Shown piece after piece: positions 54,279-64,000 of a stretch of DNA of 64,000 nt (position 1 is its first letter; every line of letters begins with the position of its first letter). The DNA comes from Doryteuthis pealeii. Lineage: Eukaryota > Mollusca > Cephalopoda > Myopsida > Loliginidae. The DNA lies in the NCBI GenBank assembly GCA_023376005.1, contig CM042176.1:11032917-11096916 (forward strand), given 5' to 3'. The position numbers and the translations under genes are program-made. The notes under the pieces are model-generated. The model worked only from the letters and a program-made list of their open reading frames with translations, did not search any database and had not been told where the DNA came from.

Positions 54279-54949
54279 ACTGTATCTATGTATGTATCTC
54301 CTTAAAATAACAACCCCTTGGCAGCCTCACATGTTTTGATCCCAGCCTGATGCAGCTTGCAAGTCTAGCAGCACTGATGAGCCACGATATGGTAAAACGA
54401 GCCTGTACGTGGATGACTATATATGTCTGTGAGTGTATGTATATAATGCGCGCGTGTACACACACACATATATATATATATATTTGTAGGGTACAATACA
54501 TTTAAGGTACAATTGTTACCATTGGTTTCAAAGCACTGTTTTAGCCACTTATTGTCAAGATATTTGTAGAAAATTCAATGGCTATTACGGATGGTAGTGA
54601 TAGATAAAGGGTTAATGGCATATCAACCTTCAAGTTAACTGATACTCAAATTACAACAGTATTTAATAAGAAAAATTCTTTTACTCAAGGGGGATGGGAT
54701 TTCTTTTATTTTCTTTTTTATTTGGTCACTAGGCCATAAAATCCATTTTTAATCCTTTAAGGAAAAGAGTCAAGTAGACGACCAATAATAATGAAATAAA
54801 AAAAAAAAAAAAGTAGAGGCTTAAATCATAATCAGTAAAATGCTCAACTCTAAAGCCATGACTCAAACAAAAGATTGTATCGACAGGCCGACTTGATAAT
54901 TGTCCTACACTACCTAAATAATGAGAATGGAATCATCTTTTTTTCCTAT

Positions 54950-55385
54950 AAATAATGTCTGATGAAACCTCAGAAGAGAGAAACAACATGATGAAGCAGA
55001 GGCCATGGATGATCTCATAGGACTTGTTAATTCAACCTAGTAATTGCTAATTACTCTTTCACCTTGTATCTTTGCTTAGTAAAACCTTTTTCCTATCCTT
55101 ATCCTGATGAAACCTCAGAAGAGAGAAACAATAAGATCTCACAGGACTTGTTAACTCAACCTAGTAATTGCTAATTACTTTTTTCACCTTGTATCTTTGC
55201 TTAGTAAAACCTTTTTCCCTATCCTTATCCTGATGAAACCTCAGAAGAGAGAAACAATGATCTCACAGGACTTGTTAATTCAACCTAGTAATTGCTAATT
55301 ACTGTTCACCTTGTATCTTTGCTTAATAAAGCTTTTTCCCTATCCTTAATACTTGTCGGGTTCCTTCCTATTATTTCTGTTAACT
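54950..55385 (+). repeat. Rep-H, three tandem units
   Basis: 'ctgatgaaacctcagaagag' recurs near 54959, 55103 and 55229, each followed by 'gacttgttaattcaacct' and 'ctttgcttagtaaaa'. Spacing is about 143 and 127 bp. Confidence 0.9.
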
Positions 55386-55518
55386 CTGATACTTGTGTTA
55401 CAACAATAATTCACTCAAATGGAGCACTTGGCACACCATTTACCCCCCCCCCCCAAAAAAAAAAACAACAACAAAAAAACAAAAACAAAACAAAAAACAA
55501 ACAAATGGGAATCTAACT

Positions 55519-55760
55519 ACGAGGTTGATTGAAAAGTTCTAAGGCTGACCAAGATACTCTCATAGAGTGCGACCAAATGAGATTTATTTTTTAACATTAT
55601 CCCCATTGTGGTATACACACACTTCTTACAGTGTTGCAGTGCTTGGATCTCATTGGTAAAAAGCATCTCCTTGAATAGTTCAGCTTATCTGAAAGCTAGC
55701 AATAATTTATTCCGCCCCAGGGAATAGGTTAGAGATTACCCCCAATCTGATCTATCCAAA
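55519..55760 (-). pseudogene. Mariner-like element 3' end
   Basis: Minus-strand frame EIQALQHCKKCVYHNGDNVKK stop resembles a mariner transposase C-terminus. The terminal sequence on the plus strand is cgaggttgattgaaaagttc. Catalytic DDD region absent. Confidence 0.7.
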
Positions 55761-55802
55761 GAAATCTCACCCTGAAGTGTTCATCTGAAAATTTGCCACA
55801 CA

Positions 55803-55920
55803 TACAAAGGTTAGATGAAAAGTTCATAGGCTGACCAAGATACTCTCACGGAAGATGACCAAATGAGGTTTATTTTTCAATATAATCACTCCTGGCAGTA
55901 TACCAACTTCTTAAATCAGT
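55803..55920 (-). mobile_element. Second mariner-like end, same orientation
   Basis: 'ggttagatgaaaagttcata', 'gctgaccaagatactctcac' and 'aaatgaggtttattttt' repeat the previous element's end with substitutions. Truncated at 55920 by Rep-B. Confidence 0.7.
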
Positions 55921-56200
55921 TTGTTTTATGGCATATCAACCACAGTGGGTCATTTAATGTCGGCAAAATTTTGAAAGATTCGTAGCTAGTTTGGAAGAAA
56001 TTTTTTTAAACTCAATTTTTTTTTTGTAAACAAATTTTCTATTTAACCCATAAATGAGACCATATCAAGTACAAACACTCCAGGTCATGGTGATGAAGGG
56101 GTGGTTCCCATTCCCCAGATTTGGAAGCTCACCATCAGTTAAAATGTCCATATCGTGTAAATTTAGCTGCTACCCCTTCTGCCTTTCCCCGCCCCCCAAA
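55921..56200 (-). repeat. Rep-B copy, truncated
   Basis: 'ttttatggcatatcaaccac', 'gggtcatttaatgtcgg', 'acccataaatgagacc' and 'gatgaaggggtgg'. Confidence 0.75.
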
Positions 56201-56869
56201 AAACCTGCTTACTTGACAGAATCCATCAGGATACTTCCACACTGACCTGTGCCCAATCAACCATAAACCTTAATAAACAAGACATTTCTCAACAGGCGCT
56301 CACTTAACAAAAGCCCAAACACTCTAAACAGAAACAAAAGAAAAAAAATTCATATCTACGCTACAAGCCTCAACAAGCAACCGACGCAAATGCTCCAGTG
56401 TACCAATCCAGAACTAATATCGTCCGCTTCTTTTTTTTTTCTTTTTCTTTTTTATAAAACAAAGTTCAACTAAGATACAACCAAGAGGATTGAGATTGTC
56501 TGAGAGTTAGCGTTGTGGGTGGGTGGTGGTAGAGAGTATTTATGTCTTGGTGTTGGTGGGGGGGGTAGAATTTATGGTCGATGGAGTAGTAGCTGTAAGA
56601 GTTGATAGCGAAGAAAAAGGGTCATCTTAGTTTTCGTGTTAAGCTTTAGACAATACTGTCATGTTTACTAGTGATGTGACAATGTATAAAATCAGGCAGG
56701 GAACAAAAATAATAACTGCTCCCTAGTTTTGAAGGATACAAAAAAAAAGAATTACCTACTCAGCTCACCTGATAAACAAAACAAATGCTGGCTAAATTGT
56801 CAAAATTTAATAGGTAGGTAATATTTTCTTATAACAGATTCTACAGTTTTATTCTTAAGTAATAACACA

Positions 56870-58140
56870 CCTGCGTCCCATAATATAAGTTATATTTGCA
56901 TATAAATTTTATATACTAAATGTACCAAACATTATGGGACAGATGAAGTAACTTATTTAATTTCTATCATCTAAGTCCCATAATAATTTGTACATTTAGT
57001 ATATAAAATCTATATAAACAAATGTACCAATCATTATGGGACAAAGGTAGTACTTCAATTTATACATTACTTTATTCTGTTGAATTGATTAACTATACAT
57101 ATTAATTACTAATTAATATTTCTTTATTTGCTATCAAGAAGAATATAAAGTTCCACTAACTCTGTCCCATAATAATTGGTACATTTAGTATATGAAATCT
57201 ATATAAACAAATGTACCAATCATTATGGGACAAAGGTAGTACTTCAATTTATACATTAGTTTATTCTGTTGAATTGATTAACTATACCTAATTAATATTT
57301 CTTATTTCTATCAGAAGAATATAAAGTTCCACTAACTCTGTCCCATAATAATTGTACATTTGTATATGAAATCTATATAAAATGTACCAATCATTATGGG
57401 ATTTCAATTTATACATTAGTTTATTCTGTTGATTTATAAAGTTCCACTAACTCTGTCCATAATTGGTACATTTAGTATATGAAATCTATATAAACAAATG
57501 TACCAATCATTATGGGACAAAGGTAGTACTTCATCTTATACATTATTTTACTCCGTGTTGTTTGCTCAACTGTGGATTTCTTAATTTCTATCACTACTAC
57601 CTGTCTCATAATAATTGGTACATTTATATATAAATTTTGTATATGAAATGTCCCAACTATTATGGGACAGTTAATTTCATTTTATACATTACTTACTCCA
57701 TTTGGTTGCTTGCTTAACTGTGGATTTTCTTAATTTTCTATCAGAAGAATATAAAGTTCTACTACCTCTGTCCCATAATAATTGGTACATTTAATATATG
57801 AAATCTTATAAATAAATGTACCAACCATTATGGGATAAAGGCAGTAATTCATTTTATATATTACTCCATTGTGTTGGTTGCTTAACTGTGGATTTTCTAT
57901 CAGGAGAAATTGAACTACCTGTGTCCCATAATAGATGGTACATTTGTATATAAATTTCATGCACTAAATGTACCAACATTATGGGACAAAGGCAGTAATT
58001 CATTTTATACATTACTGATTGCTTAACAGTGGATTTCTTAATTTCTATTAGGTAGAATATAAAGTTCTACTACCTCTGTCTCATAATAGTTAATACATCT
58101 GTATACAAATTTCATAAAATAAACGTACAAACTATTATGA
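56870..58140. repeat. Array of about nine short palindromes
   Basis: Each unit has tgtcccataataattggtac ... gtaccaatcattatggga, arms about 22 bp and loop about 22 bp, at 56877, 56984, 57165, 57341, 57455, 57602, 57769, 57923 and 58077. Spacing is 107-181 bp, with a shared spacer 'acttcaatttatacatta'. Confidence 0.95.
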
Positions 58141-58439
58141 CTGAATTATCCTGATAAGATGTTAAATGAAACCTAGGTAGGTAGTTTTGACTCTATTTCA
58201 TGTATCAAGCACTTTTTACATATTCAACTTTGACAACTTTTTCACCGGTTTTCTTTTGGCCATTCATCATGATAGTGACAATTATTTTAAGACAGTACGG
58301 ATGTTTGGCTCATTTTTATTACCCCACCCCCCCACCAGATATCAGCTTGTACATTTCTTTATTTACAAACTACACCATCTGTTTTATTCATGCCATCAGT
58401 TTAGAAATAATAAACATTTGTGTGTATATATATATATAT

Positions 58440-58603
58440 AGAAATAACAAAAGACTTAGAGATTTGCGTTATAGTCTATTTCAGGGAGCTTAGACAAAGT
58501 GTCTAACTCTCCCAACTCATCTGATGAGTCGGGAGAGTTAGACACTTTGTCTAAGCTCCCTGAAATAGACTATAATGCTAAATCTCTAAGTCTTTTGTTA
58601 TTT
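58440..58603. repeat. Near-perfect palindrome beside a TA tract
   Basis: Arms of about 78 bp: gaaataacaaaagacttaga outside; gggagcttagacaaagtgtc inside. Centre 'actcatctgatgagt'. Confidence 0.95.
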
Positions 58604-58746
58604 CTTTACTTATATATTTGCTCTGTGACTCTAACATTAAGACCACACATTGAGCTCTCAAACTGCGACAGGTTTTTTCAATAAAACTTGTGTCGTAAGG
58701 AAGATTTCTTCTCTGGACTTTTGGATTATATATATATATATATATA

Positions 58747-59240
58747 TCTTATTATAATTTGCATTCTGGTTTTAACAAATAATTACTGGTGTTATTGATT
58801 TCTAATATTTATTCTGCCTGCATCTGTTGTATTCTGTTGTATGCATCTGTTGTATTCTGCCTGCATCTGTTGTAGGCTGCCGGAGCACTGAGGCTTTCCT
58901 GTAGTCCGCCAACATTATACCTGATGCCACTCTCCACATACACATGCACACACATACATCCATATTACTACTGTGAACTGTTCATGTTCCTGGCACAACA
59001 TTATTCTGTGTACCTGACATGAGACTTTGATGAGTTGTGGTGCACCTGAGCACTGTACACATAAATTACATTATATTATTATTATATTCTCGAACATTAA
59101 AATCAATTCTATGAATGATTTTATATAGAAACTAATTAAAGTAAGTAATCTTTTTATATGCGTATTTAATTTTTTCAATCTTTCTAATATATTTAATTAA
59201 ACTTAAATACTTATGCTCGGAGTGTGCATATTCTTGCTAG
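58747..59240 (+). mobile_element. Hel-1 copy interrupted by LINE 3' sequence
   Basis: A|TCTTATTATAAT start; ends 'atgctcggagtgtgcatatt' and CTAG|T. 58815-59080 is the CR1-like LINE end also present at 22541-22850, preceded by a small tandem repeat of 'gcatctgttgtattct'. Confidence 0.75.
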
Positions 59241-59534
59241 TATAGGGTGTGTCAAAAAAAAAAAAAAAAAGTATTGAGATTTTTTGTACTTTTTGACACG
59301 CCTTGTATTCTTTCTATAAAAAAAAACAAAAAAAAACAAACAAAAAAAAACAAAATGTTCCATCCATTAATTTTTTTCCGAATACAGATATATGCCAAAA
59401 AAAGTACCAAGTTTAAAGCTGTATTTACTAAGATAGAAATGATTAATGAATGAAATGTTTTTTTTTTTTTTTCAGAATACAAGGTGTGTCAAAAAGTACA
59501 AAAAAAATCTCAATACTTTTTTGACACACCTTGT
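59241..59534. mobile_element. Mariner-type MITE with TA target
   Basis: Arms agggtgtgtcaaaaaa ... tttttgacacaccttg, extending inward through 'tattgagattttttgtac' to about 60 bp each. TA at both outer ends. Inserted right after the CTAG of Hel-1. Confidence 0.8.
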
Positions 59535-59867
59535 ATATATAAAACACACATACACACACATCTGTTTTATACTAGTAATTGAATAATGTGTCTTAGTAGA
59601 TAAATATATTATATTTAAGAGCGGATTTTTAGGCAAACAGTTTTTCTAGTGTAGTTGGATTTTTTAAGCCTTTTTTTTGTTTGGCCATTAAAAAGGTTGG
59701 TAGTATCGTGAAAGAGAAGATAAAATTTTTAGTTGATTATAAATTGAATGCTTTCAATATAAAAGGAACTGACTGTATTTTATAAAGTCACAAAGACATT
59801 GTAAATATGGATGGATTGTATATCATTTCAGTTTATTAAGACAATAAGTCATTTTATATCATTTGGA

Positions 59868-60190
59868 TTATTCAGACTAATGTCCTCATCTTCTTTGTTA
59901 TCTGTACAACGTTTCGGCCGATGTGCCCTCCGGCCTTCTTTAGGTATTCCTTGTCGGACCCCGGAACCTTCTTGTGTAATCGGGAGCCATCACGGAACTT
60001 TGAACCTGACCCTTTATTTAGTCTACTTTTTCTCATTCCACTAACCATAGCTGGGGTATAGGTGTTAAGCTGTGTTAATTATTATTCTATGTTACAACTG
60101 CCCCTGACCAGGATTGAACCTGCAGTCTAGAGATAACTGTCACTTCGAACTGTCTTAAGCTAACTCCTTTATTCACTAGGCTATGTGTCC
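59868..60190 (-). repeat. SINE-G, near-complete copy
   Basis: Minus strand: agcctagtgaataaaggagt head, B box ggttcaatcctgg, 'aaagaaggccggagggcac', 'cggccgaaacgttgtac'. Confidence 0.85.
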
Positions 60191-60204
60191 AATATTATTT
60201 GGAT

Positions 60205-60630
60205 TATTTAGTTTTGTTTTGTTTTACGGCATATCAACCTCGGTGGGTCATTTAATGCCGACAAAGTTGTGAAATAAATTAATTCTTAATGCTTAATACA
60301 ATTTTGTTTATCAACCCATGTTTTTCTATTTAACCCATAGATGGGACCCTAACAGGTACTACCACTCCGGGTCAGAGTGGGCCAGGGAGCAATGGTGATG
60401 AAGGGGTGCTCCACATTCCCCAAACCTCCAAAACTGGAACTTCACCATCAGATAGAGTTTAACGTCATTCCCAGGATATGTAGGCCCTCAGTCACCGCCT
60501 TCTAGCACCCATATGATAAAAAGGGGTTGGGGCTTGCCATAAGGGCAATAGGGTTGGGAAAATCATATAGATGCAAGGGCTTGACATGACCAGCTGATTG
60601 ATCAGAGGGGGACTCTCTGACCGCCCGTTG
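60205..60630 (-). repeat. Rep-B, long copy
   Basis: 'gttttacggcatatcaacct' tail at the left; full body to 'ctctctgaccgcccgt'. Sits between two SINE-G pieces. Confidence 0.85.
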
Positions 60631-60765
60631 GATTATTTAGACTATTGTCCTCATCTTTATTGTTGTATACAACAAAATGTGTAGATAACAATAAAGATGA
60701 GGACAATAGTCTAATAATACAAATACAAATTATCAAGCCTCATCTCAAAAATTCAGAGAAATAAG
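60631..60765. repeat. SINE-G tail inverted pair
   Basis: 'gactattgtcctcatcttta' and 'aaagatgaggacaatagtct' face each other over about 30 bp. Confidence 0.8.
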
Positions 60766-61040
60766 TCATATTTATCTGACAAAGTAGAATTAAAATTCTT
60801 AATATGTAGCAAGCACATTTTATTTATATCAATTATAAAAATAACTTTCGGAAAATTTATTTTATAGCAAAAATAAATTTCGTCCATACTAAAATATATA
60901 TATTTTTTCCGTCTTCCAATTTTCTTTTCAACATATCTTCGGATTCATTTTCATTTTCCTCACTTATATATATGTAAGTGAGAAGGAATGGAAATGTATC
61001 CGACTGATATGTGAAAGAAAAAAAAAAAAAAAAAAAAAAA

Positions 61041-61071
<31 letters not shown>

Positions 61072-61072
<1 letters not shown>

Positions 61073-61698
61073 CTTATTATAATGGATTGTGTGTTTTTCT
61101 GTCTGTAACCGAACTATATTATACTCAAGTCACAATTCCTTAATTATTTACGTCAAATTCTCCATGATTTCATTCTTTTAAACCTTCAGTTATTAATAAA
61201 AATGTTTTACATTATTAATACTGTTGATCATATCTACGTACTAATAACATGCAATTGTATTTATATATACAACAAAATAGCGGTTTACAGTTTGAACGAG
61301 AAGGCTAATTTGCATATTGATTTTAAAATTTTATTTTAATAAATATGTGCTTGGTATTATTGATTTCTAATTGTTTTTTATCTTAAGAAATATAACAAAA
61401 ATTCGTGGATAATCTTAAAAAGAAATTTATTTACAAGAAGAAATAACTGTAATATTATCCTTTACTTCTATTTTAACTAAATAGTTAAATTAGGAAAATT
61501 TACCAATGAAACAGGGGTGTAATGGAAAATGATGGAATAGTTAGTTTCAAAGTTGTTCTATTTTCGATTATACCCCCTCTGTTGCAGATCTTTTTATCTG
61601 CATTCTTAGTCAGTTTCATTAGCCTTTCTAATTTAATATGATATTTTATTATATCAAAACTTAAATACTTGCACCCGGAGGGTGCATATATTTGCTAG
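61072..61698 (+). mobile_element. Hel-1 full-length copy
   Basis: A|TCTTATTATAATGG start after a TA tract, hairpin gcacccggagggtgc, CTAG|T end. Closest to 20601-21240, with scattered one-base losses. Confidence 0.9.
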
Positions 61699-61929
61699 TA
61701 TATATATATATATTAATATAGAAATAGTATTGAAAATCTACTTAAAAATATCCAGCATTTGTAAATCTCAAAAGTAAGCAAATCAATACACCGGGTTCCC
61801 CCCTCTACCCAGTTGTGTTTGGTAACCCGCTTCTATTACATATATAAATGGCAGATGGTATGTATGTATGTCTGGAGAAACTCAGAAAATAAAACAATTA
61901 ACAACAAATGTGTGTGTGTGTGTGTATAT

Positions 61930-62130
61930 GAGGCCTAATGGGCTGAAATATACATACAGAGATTGACTTTTTCTCGATTTGTTTACGCCTTACATTTAAA
62001 CCGATATGCATGCCTAATTCATTTAATTATAACTAATATAATAATTTACAAATTAGGTATGACTTCAATTAAGCACATAATCTCCTAAAAATTGTTGGCT
62101 ATCGCCATCTCAAACAAATTGTTTGTCTAC

Positions 62131-62164
<34 letters not shown>
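61930..62164 (+). repeat. SINE-E body with TA tail
   Basis: 'gactttttctcgatttgttt', 'ttcaattaagcacataatct' and 'aaaattgttggc', then TA microsatellite. The tRNA head is replaced by other sequence. Confidence 0.75.
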
Positions 62165-62169
<5 letters not shown>

Positions 62170-62325
62170 CATTCGCTACTACCAGGCCGGATTAACGCAA
62201 GGTCTTTTTTTTATGGGGGCATCCAGTGAGGATCCAACTTGTCATTTAGTAACAACTGATCTGCAAGACTAACTTCTAAAAAAAATTACCCATCTACCCA
62301 AGTGACGTTGGGTAGCCACTTCTAG
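62170..62325. repeat. SINE-C-like fragment and Helitron-type terminus
   Basis: 62180-62280 resembles SINE-C ('gatctgcaagactaactt'). 62292-62325 has the ctacccaagtgacgttgggtag hairpin, spacer ccactt and CTAG|T. Confidence 0.55.
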
Positions 62326-62699
62326 TTGATAAATATAGATGAGATTTAAAAAAAAAAAAAATTTTTAAATCCCGGGCAACACCAGGTAGCTCTGCTTGTA
62401 GACAATAAATTCAAAGTGGCTTTAAAATGTAAAAAGGTTTTTCCAATCTTTTTTTTTTTTTTTTTTTGACACAGATCTTTTTGAATTTCTCTAATAGATT
62501 TTATGTCAACCCATTAACTTCTTTTTTTTATGTCCAAGTTGTCATTTACTTGTGTTGTAAACGGTGTAATTTTGTATTGTCACAGCAAGAAGAAAACACG
62601 AGGTGCCATTTAGAGTAGAATTTATTTACATAAATATACAAACTTTGATATCTAAGAGGAGGTAGAAATAGAGAATGATACCCAGTGCTTAAGATACTC

Positions 62700-62822
62700 T
62701 TAAATGCACTGGATGAGTCCAAAATAAAAAGTCCTTTGACTTTAAATGTACTGGATGAGTCCAAAATAAAAAGTCCTTTGACTCTTAAATGCACTGGATG
62801 AGTCCAAAATAAGAGTCCTTGT
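62700..62822. repeat. 42-bp tandem repeat, about three units
   Basis: Unit taaatgcactggatgagtcc + aaaataaaaagtcctttgac. Keeps an open minus-strand frame by chance. Confidence 0.92.
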
Positions 62823-63052
62823 CAGTAAGAGCAGATCAACACTGCTCCACTCAACAACAAATAGAAAATGCATTTTTATTTTCTATGAAATCCTCTTAAT
62901 ATGCAAAAATTCTATGTATATTTTAACCCTTTTATTCTAAAAAGGTTAAACTTGAAAAATCTCGATTACAAAATGAAATCATTAAGTCTCAAACATTAAT
63001 TTGGACAAGGAAAAAAAAGTTGCCTTGAAAAATTGAATGGTTTCATGACAAT

Positions 63053-63300
63053 CAAGGGTCAACCTCAATTGGCTTTTTATCCTGGCTATCTTGCTTTTAT
63101 ATTGTTATGAGAGATACAAATGAGAGAGAGAGAGAGAGAGAGAGATACAAATGAGAGAGAGAGAGAGAGAGAGAGATACAAATGAGAGAGAGAGAGAGAG
63201 AGAGATACAAATGAAGAGAGAGAGAGAGAGAGAGATACAATGAGAGAGAGAGAGAGAGAGAGATACAAATAGAGAGAGAGAGAGAGAGAGAGATACAAAT

Positions 63301-63359
<59 letters not shown>

Positions 63360-63385
63360 CAAATGAGAGAGAGAGAGAGAGATAC

Positions 63386-63424
<39 letters not shown>

Positions 63425-63553
63425 ATGAGAGAGAGAGAGAGAGAGAGAGATACAAATGAGAGAGGAGAGAGAGAGAGAGAGAGAGAGACAAATGAGAGAG
63501 AGAGAGAGAGATACAAATGAGAAGAGAGAGAAGAGAGAGAGAGAGAGAGATAC

Positions 63554-63597
<44 letters not shown>

Positions 63598-63655
63598 CAA
63601 TGAGAGAGAGAGAGAGAGAGATACAAATGAGAGAGAGAGAGAGAGAGAGAGATAC

Positions 63656-63687
<32 letters not shown>

Positions 63688-63740
63688 TACAAATGAGAGA
63701 GATACGAGAGAGAGAGAGAGAGAGATACAAATGAGAGAGA

Positions 63741-63792
<52 letters not shown>

Positions 63793-63806
63793 TACAATGA
63801 GAGAGA

Positions 63807-63849
<43 letters not shown>

Positions 63850-63970
63850 CAAATGAGGGAGGTGGTAGACCATAAAATCAAGGTGCAATCTCAATTGGCT
63901 TTTTATCCCTTTTTGGTTTCTTGATATTCCAGCTATCTTGCTTTTATATTGTTATGAGAGAGGGGGGAGA
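63053..63970. repeat. GA-rich minisatellite bounded by a direct repeat
   Basis: 63111-63857 is (GA)n broken about every 20-50 bp by 'gatacaaat'. 'tctcaattggctttttatcc' and 'agctatcttgcttttatatt' type sequence occurs on both sides (63062-63110, 63889-63955). Ser/Leu and Arg/Glu open frames are artefacts. Confidence 0.95.
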
Positions 63971-64000
63971 AATGAGTGAGCGTGTGAGAGAGAAATGAGT

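Noticed and set aside
56220..56300. Upstream RSPRY1 SPRY exon on the minus strand (frame reading IGHRSVWKYPDGFCQ with a GTAAGC donor)
   Set aside because: No clean acceptor, and the peptide does not match the SPRY segment expected there.
58495..58560. Hammerhead ribozyme at CTGATGAGTC...CTCCCTGAAA
   Set aside because: The motif falls on the exact centre of a perfect palindrome, and the base pairs closing helices I and II are missing; coincidence is the simpler reading.
63086..63894. Open frames of up to about 265 codons, Ser/Leu-rich
   Set aside because: Generated by the GA-rich array. Three overlapping frames are open at once, and no start context or composition shift supports coding.

Overview
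This window is non-coding-rich, AT-rich eukaryotic nuclear DNA. It has long microsatellites, tRNA-derived SINEs, Helitrons, palindromic MITEs and decayed LINEs, and no bacterial operon structure. A lophotrochozoan invertebrate, probably a mollusc, is my best guess. That is an inference from repeat style and from the one gene I can name; nothing in the sequence proves it.

The only gene I identify with confidence is the 3' part of an RSPRY1 orthologue (RING finger and SPRY domain protein 1, a predicted E3 ubiquitin ligase) on the minus strand. Four exons at 39786-39684, 39072-38917, 37069-36965 and 33374-33260 join in frame across consensus splice sites. They encode about 158 residues: the C-terminal half of the SPRY domain and a complete C3HC4 RING, ending at a stop codon. 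Upstream exons were not found up to 64000; they lie beyond the right edge or were missed. The last exon and 3'UTR side are partly duplicated (32420-33300), and a palindromic element sits in the duplicate. Three weaker exon-like segments on the plus strand (7300-7369, 42861-42939, 46412-46495) are given at low confidence.

Layout. 1-5 kb holds SINEs and palindromic MITEs. 5-11 kb is AT-rich and unusually poor in dispersed repeats, and may be UTR or intron of another gene. 11-27 kb is a dense repeat graveyard: an ATT/ATC array, SINE-C arrays, Helitrons, RTE, CR1-like and other LINE remnants, and minisatellites. 27-31 kb holds a long Helitron and palindromes beside TA/TG tracts. 32-40 kb is the RSPRY1 locus, with introns full of Helitrons, LINE debris, an LTR and a 60-bp minisatellite. 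40-56 kb is nested SINE, LINE, LTR and mariner material. 56.9-58.1 kb is an array of about nine palindromes. 58-64 kb holds Helitrons, a mariner MITE and a large GA-rich array.

Working repeat names used below: SINE-A, C, E, F and G (tRNA-like heads); Rep-B (a 5'-truncated retroposon ending in a GGCATATCAACC-type tail); Rep-H; Hel-1, 2 and 3 (Helitrons); MITE-1 to MITE-8. Several MITE families share TIRs starting with GG and exact 8-bp target-site duplications. Many dispersed-repeat boundaries are approximate because they come from eye alignment between copies inside this window.
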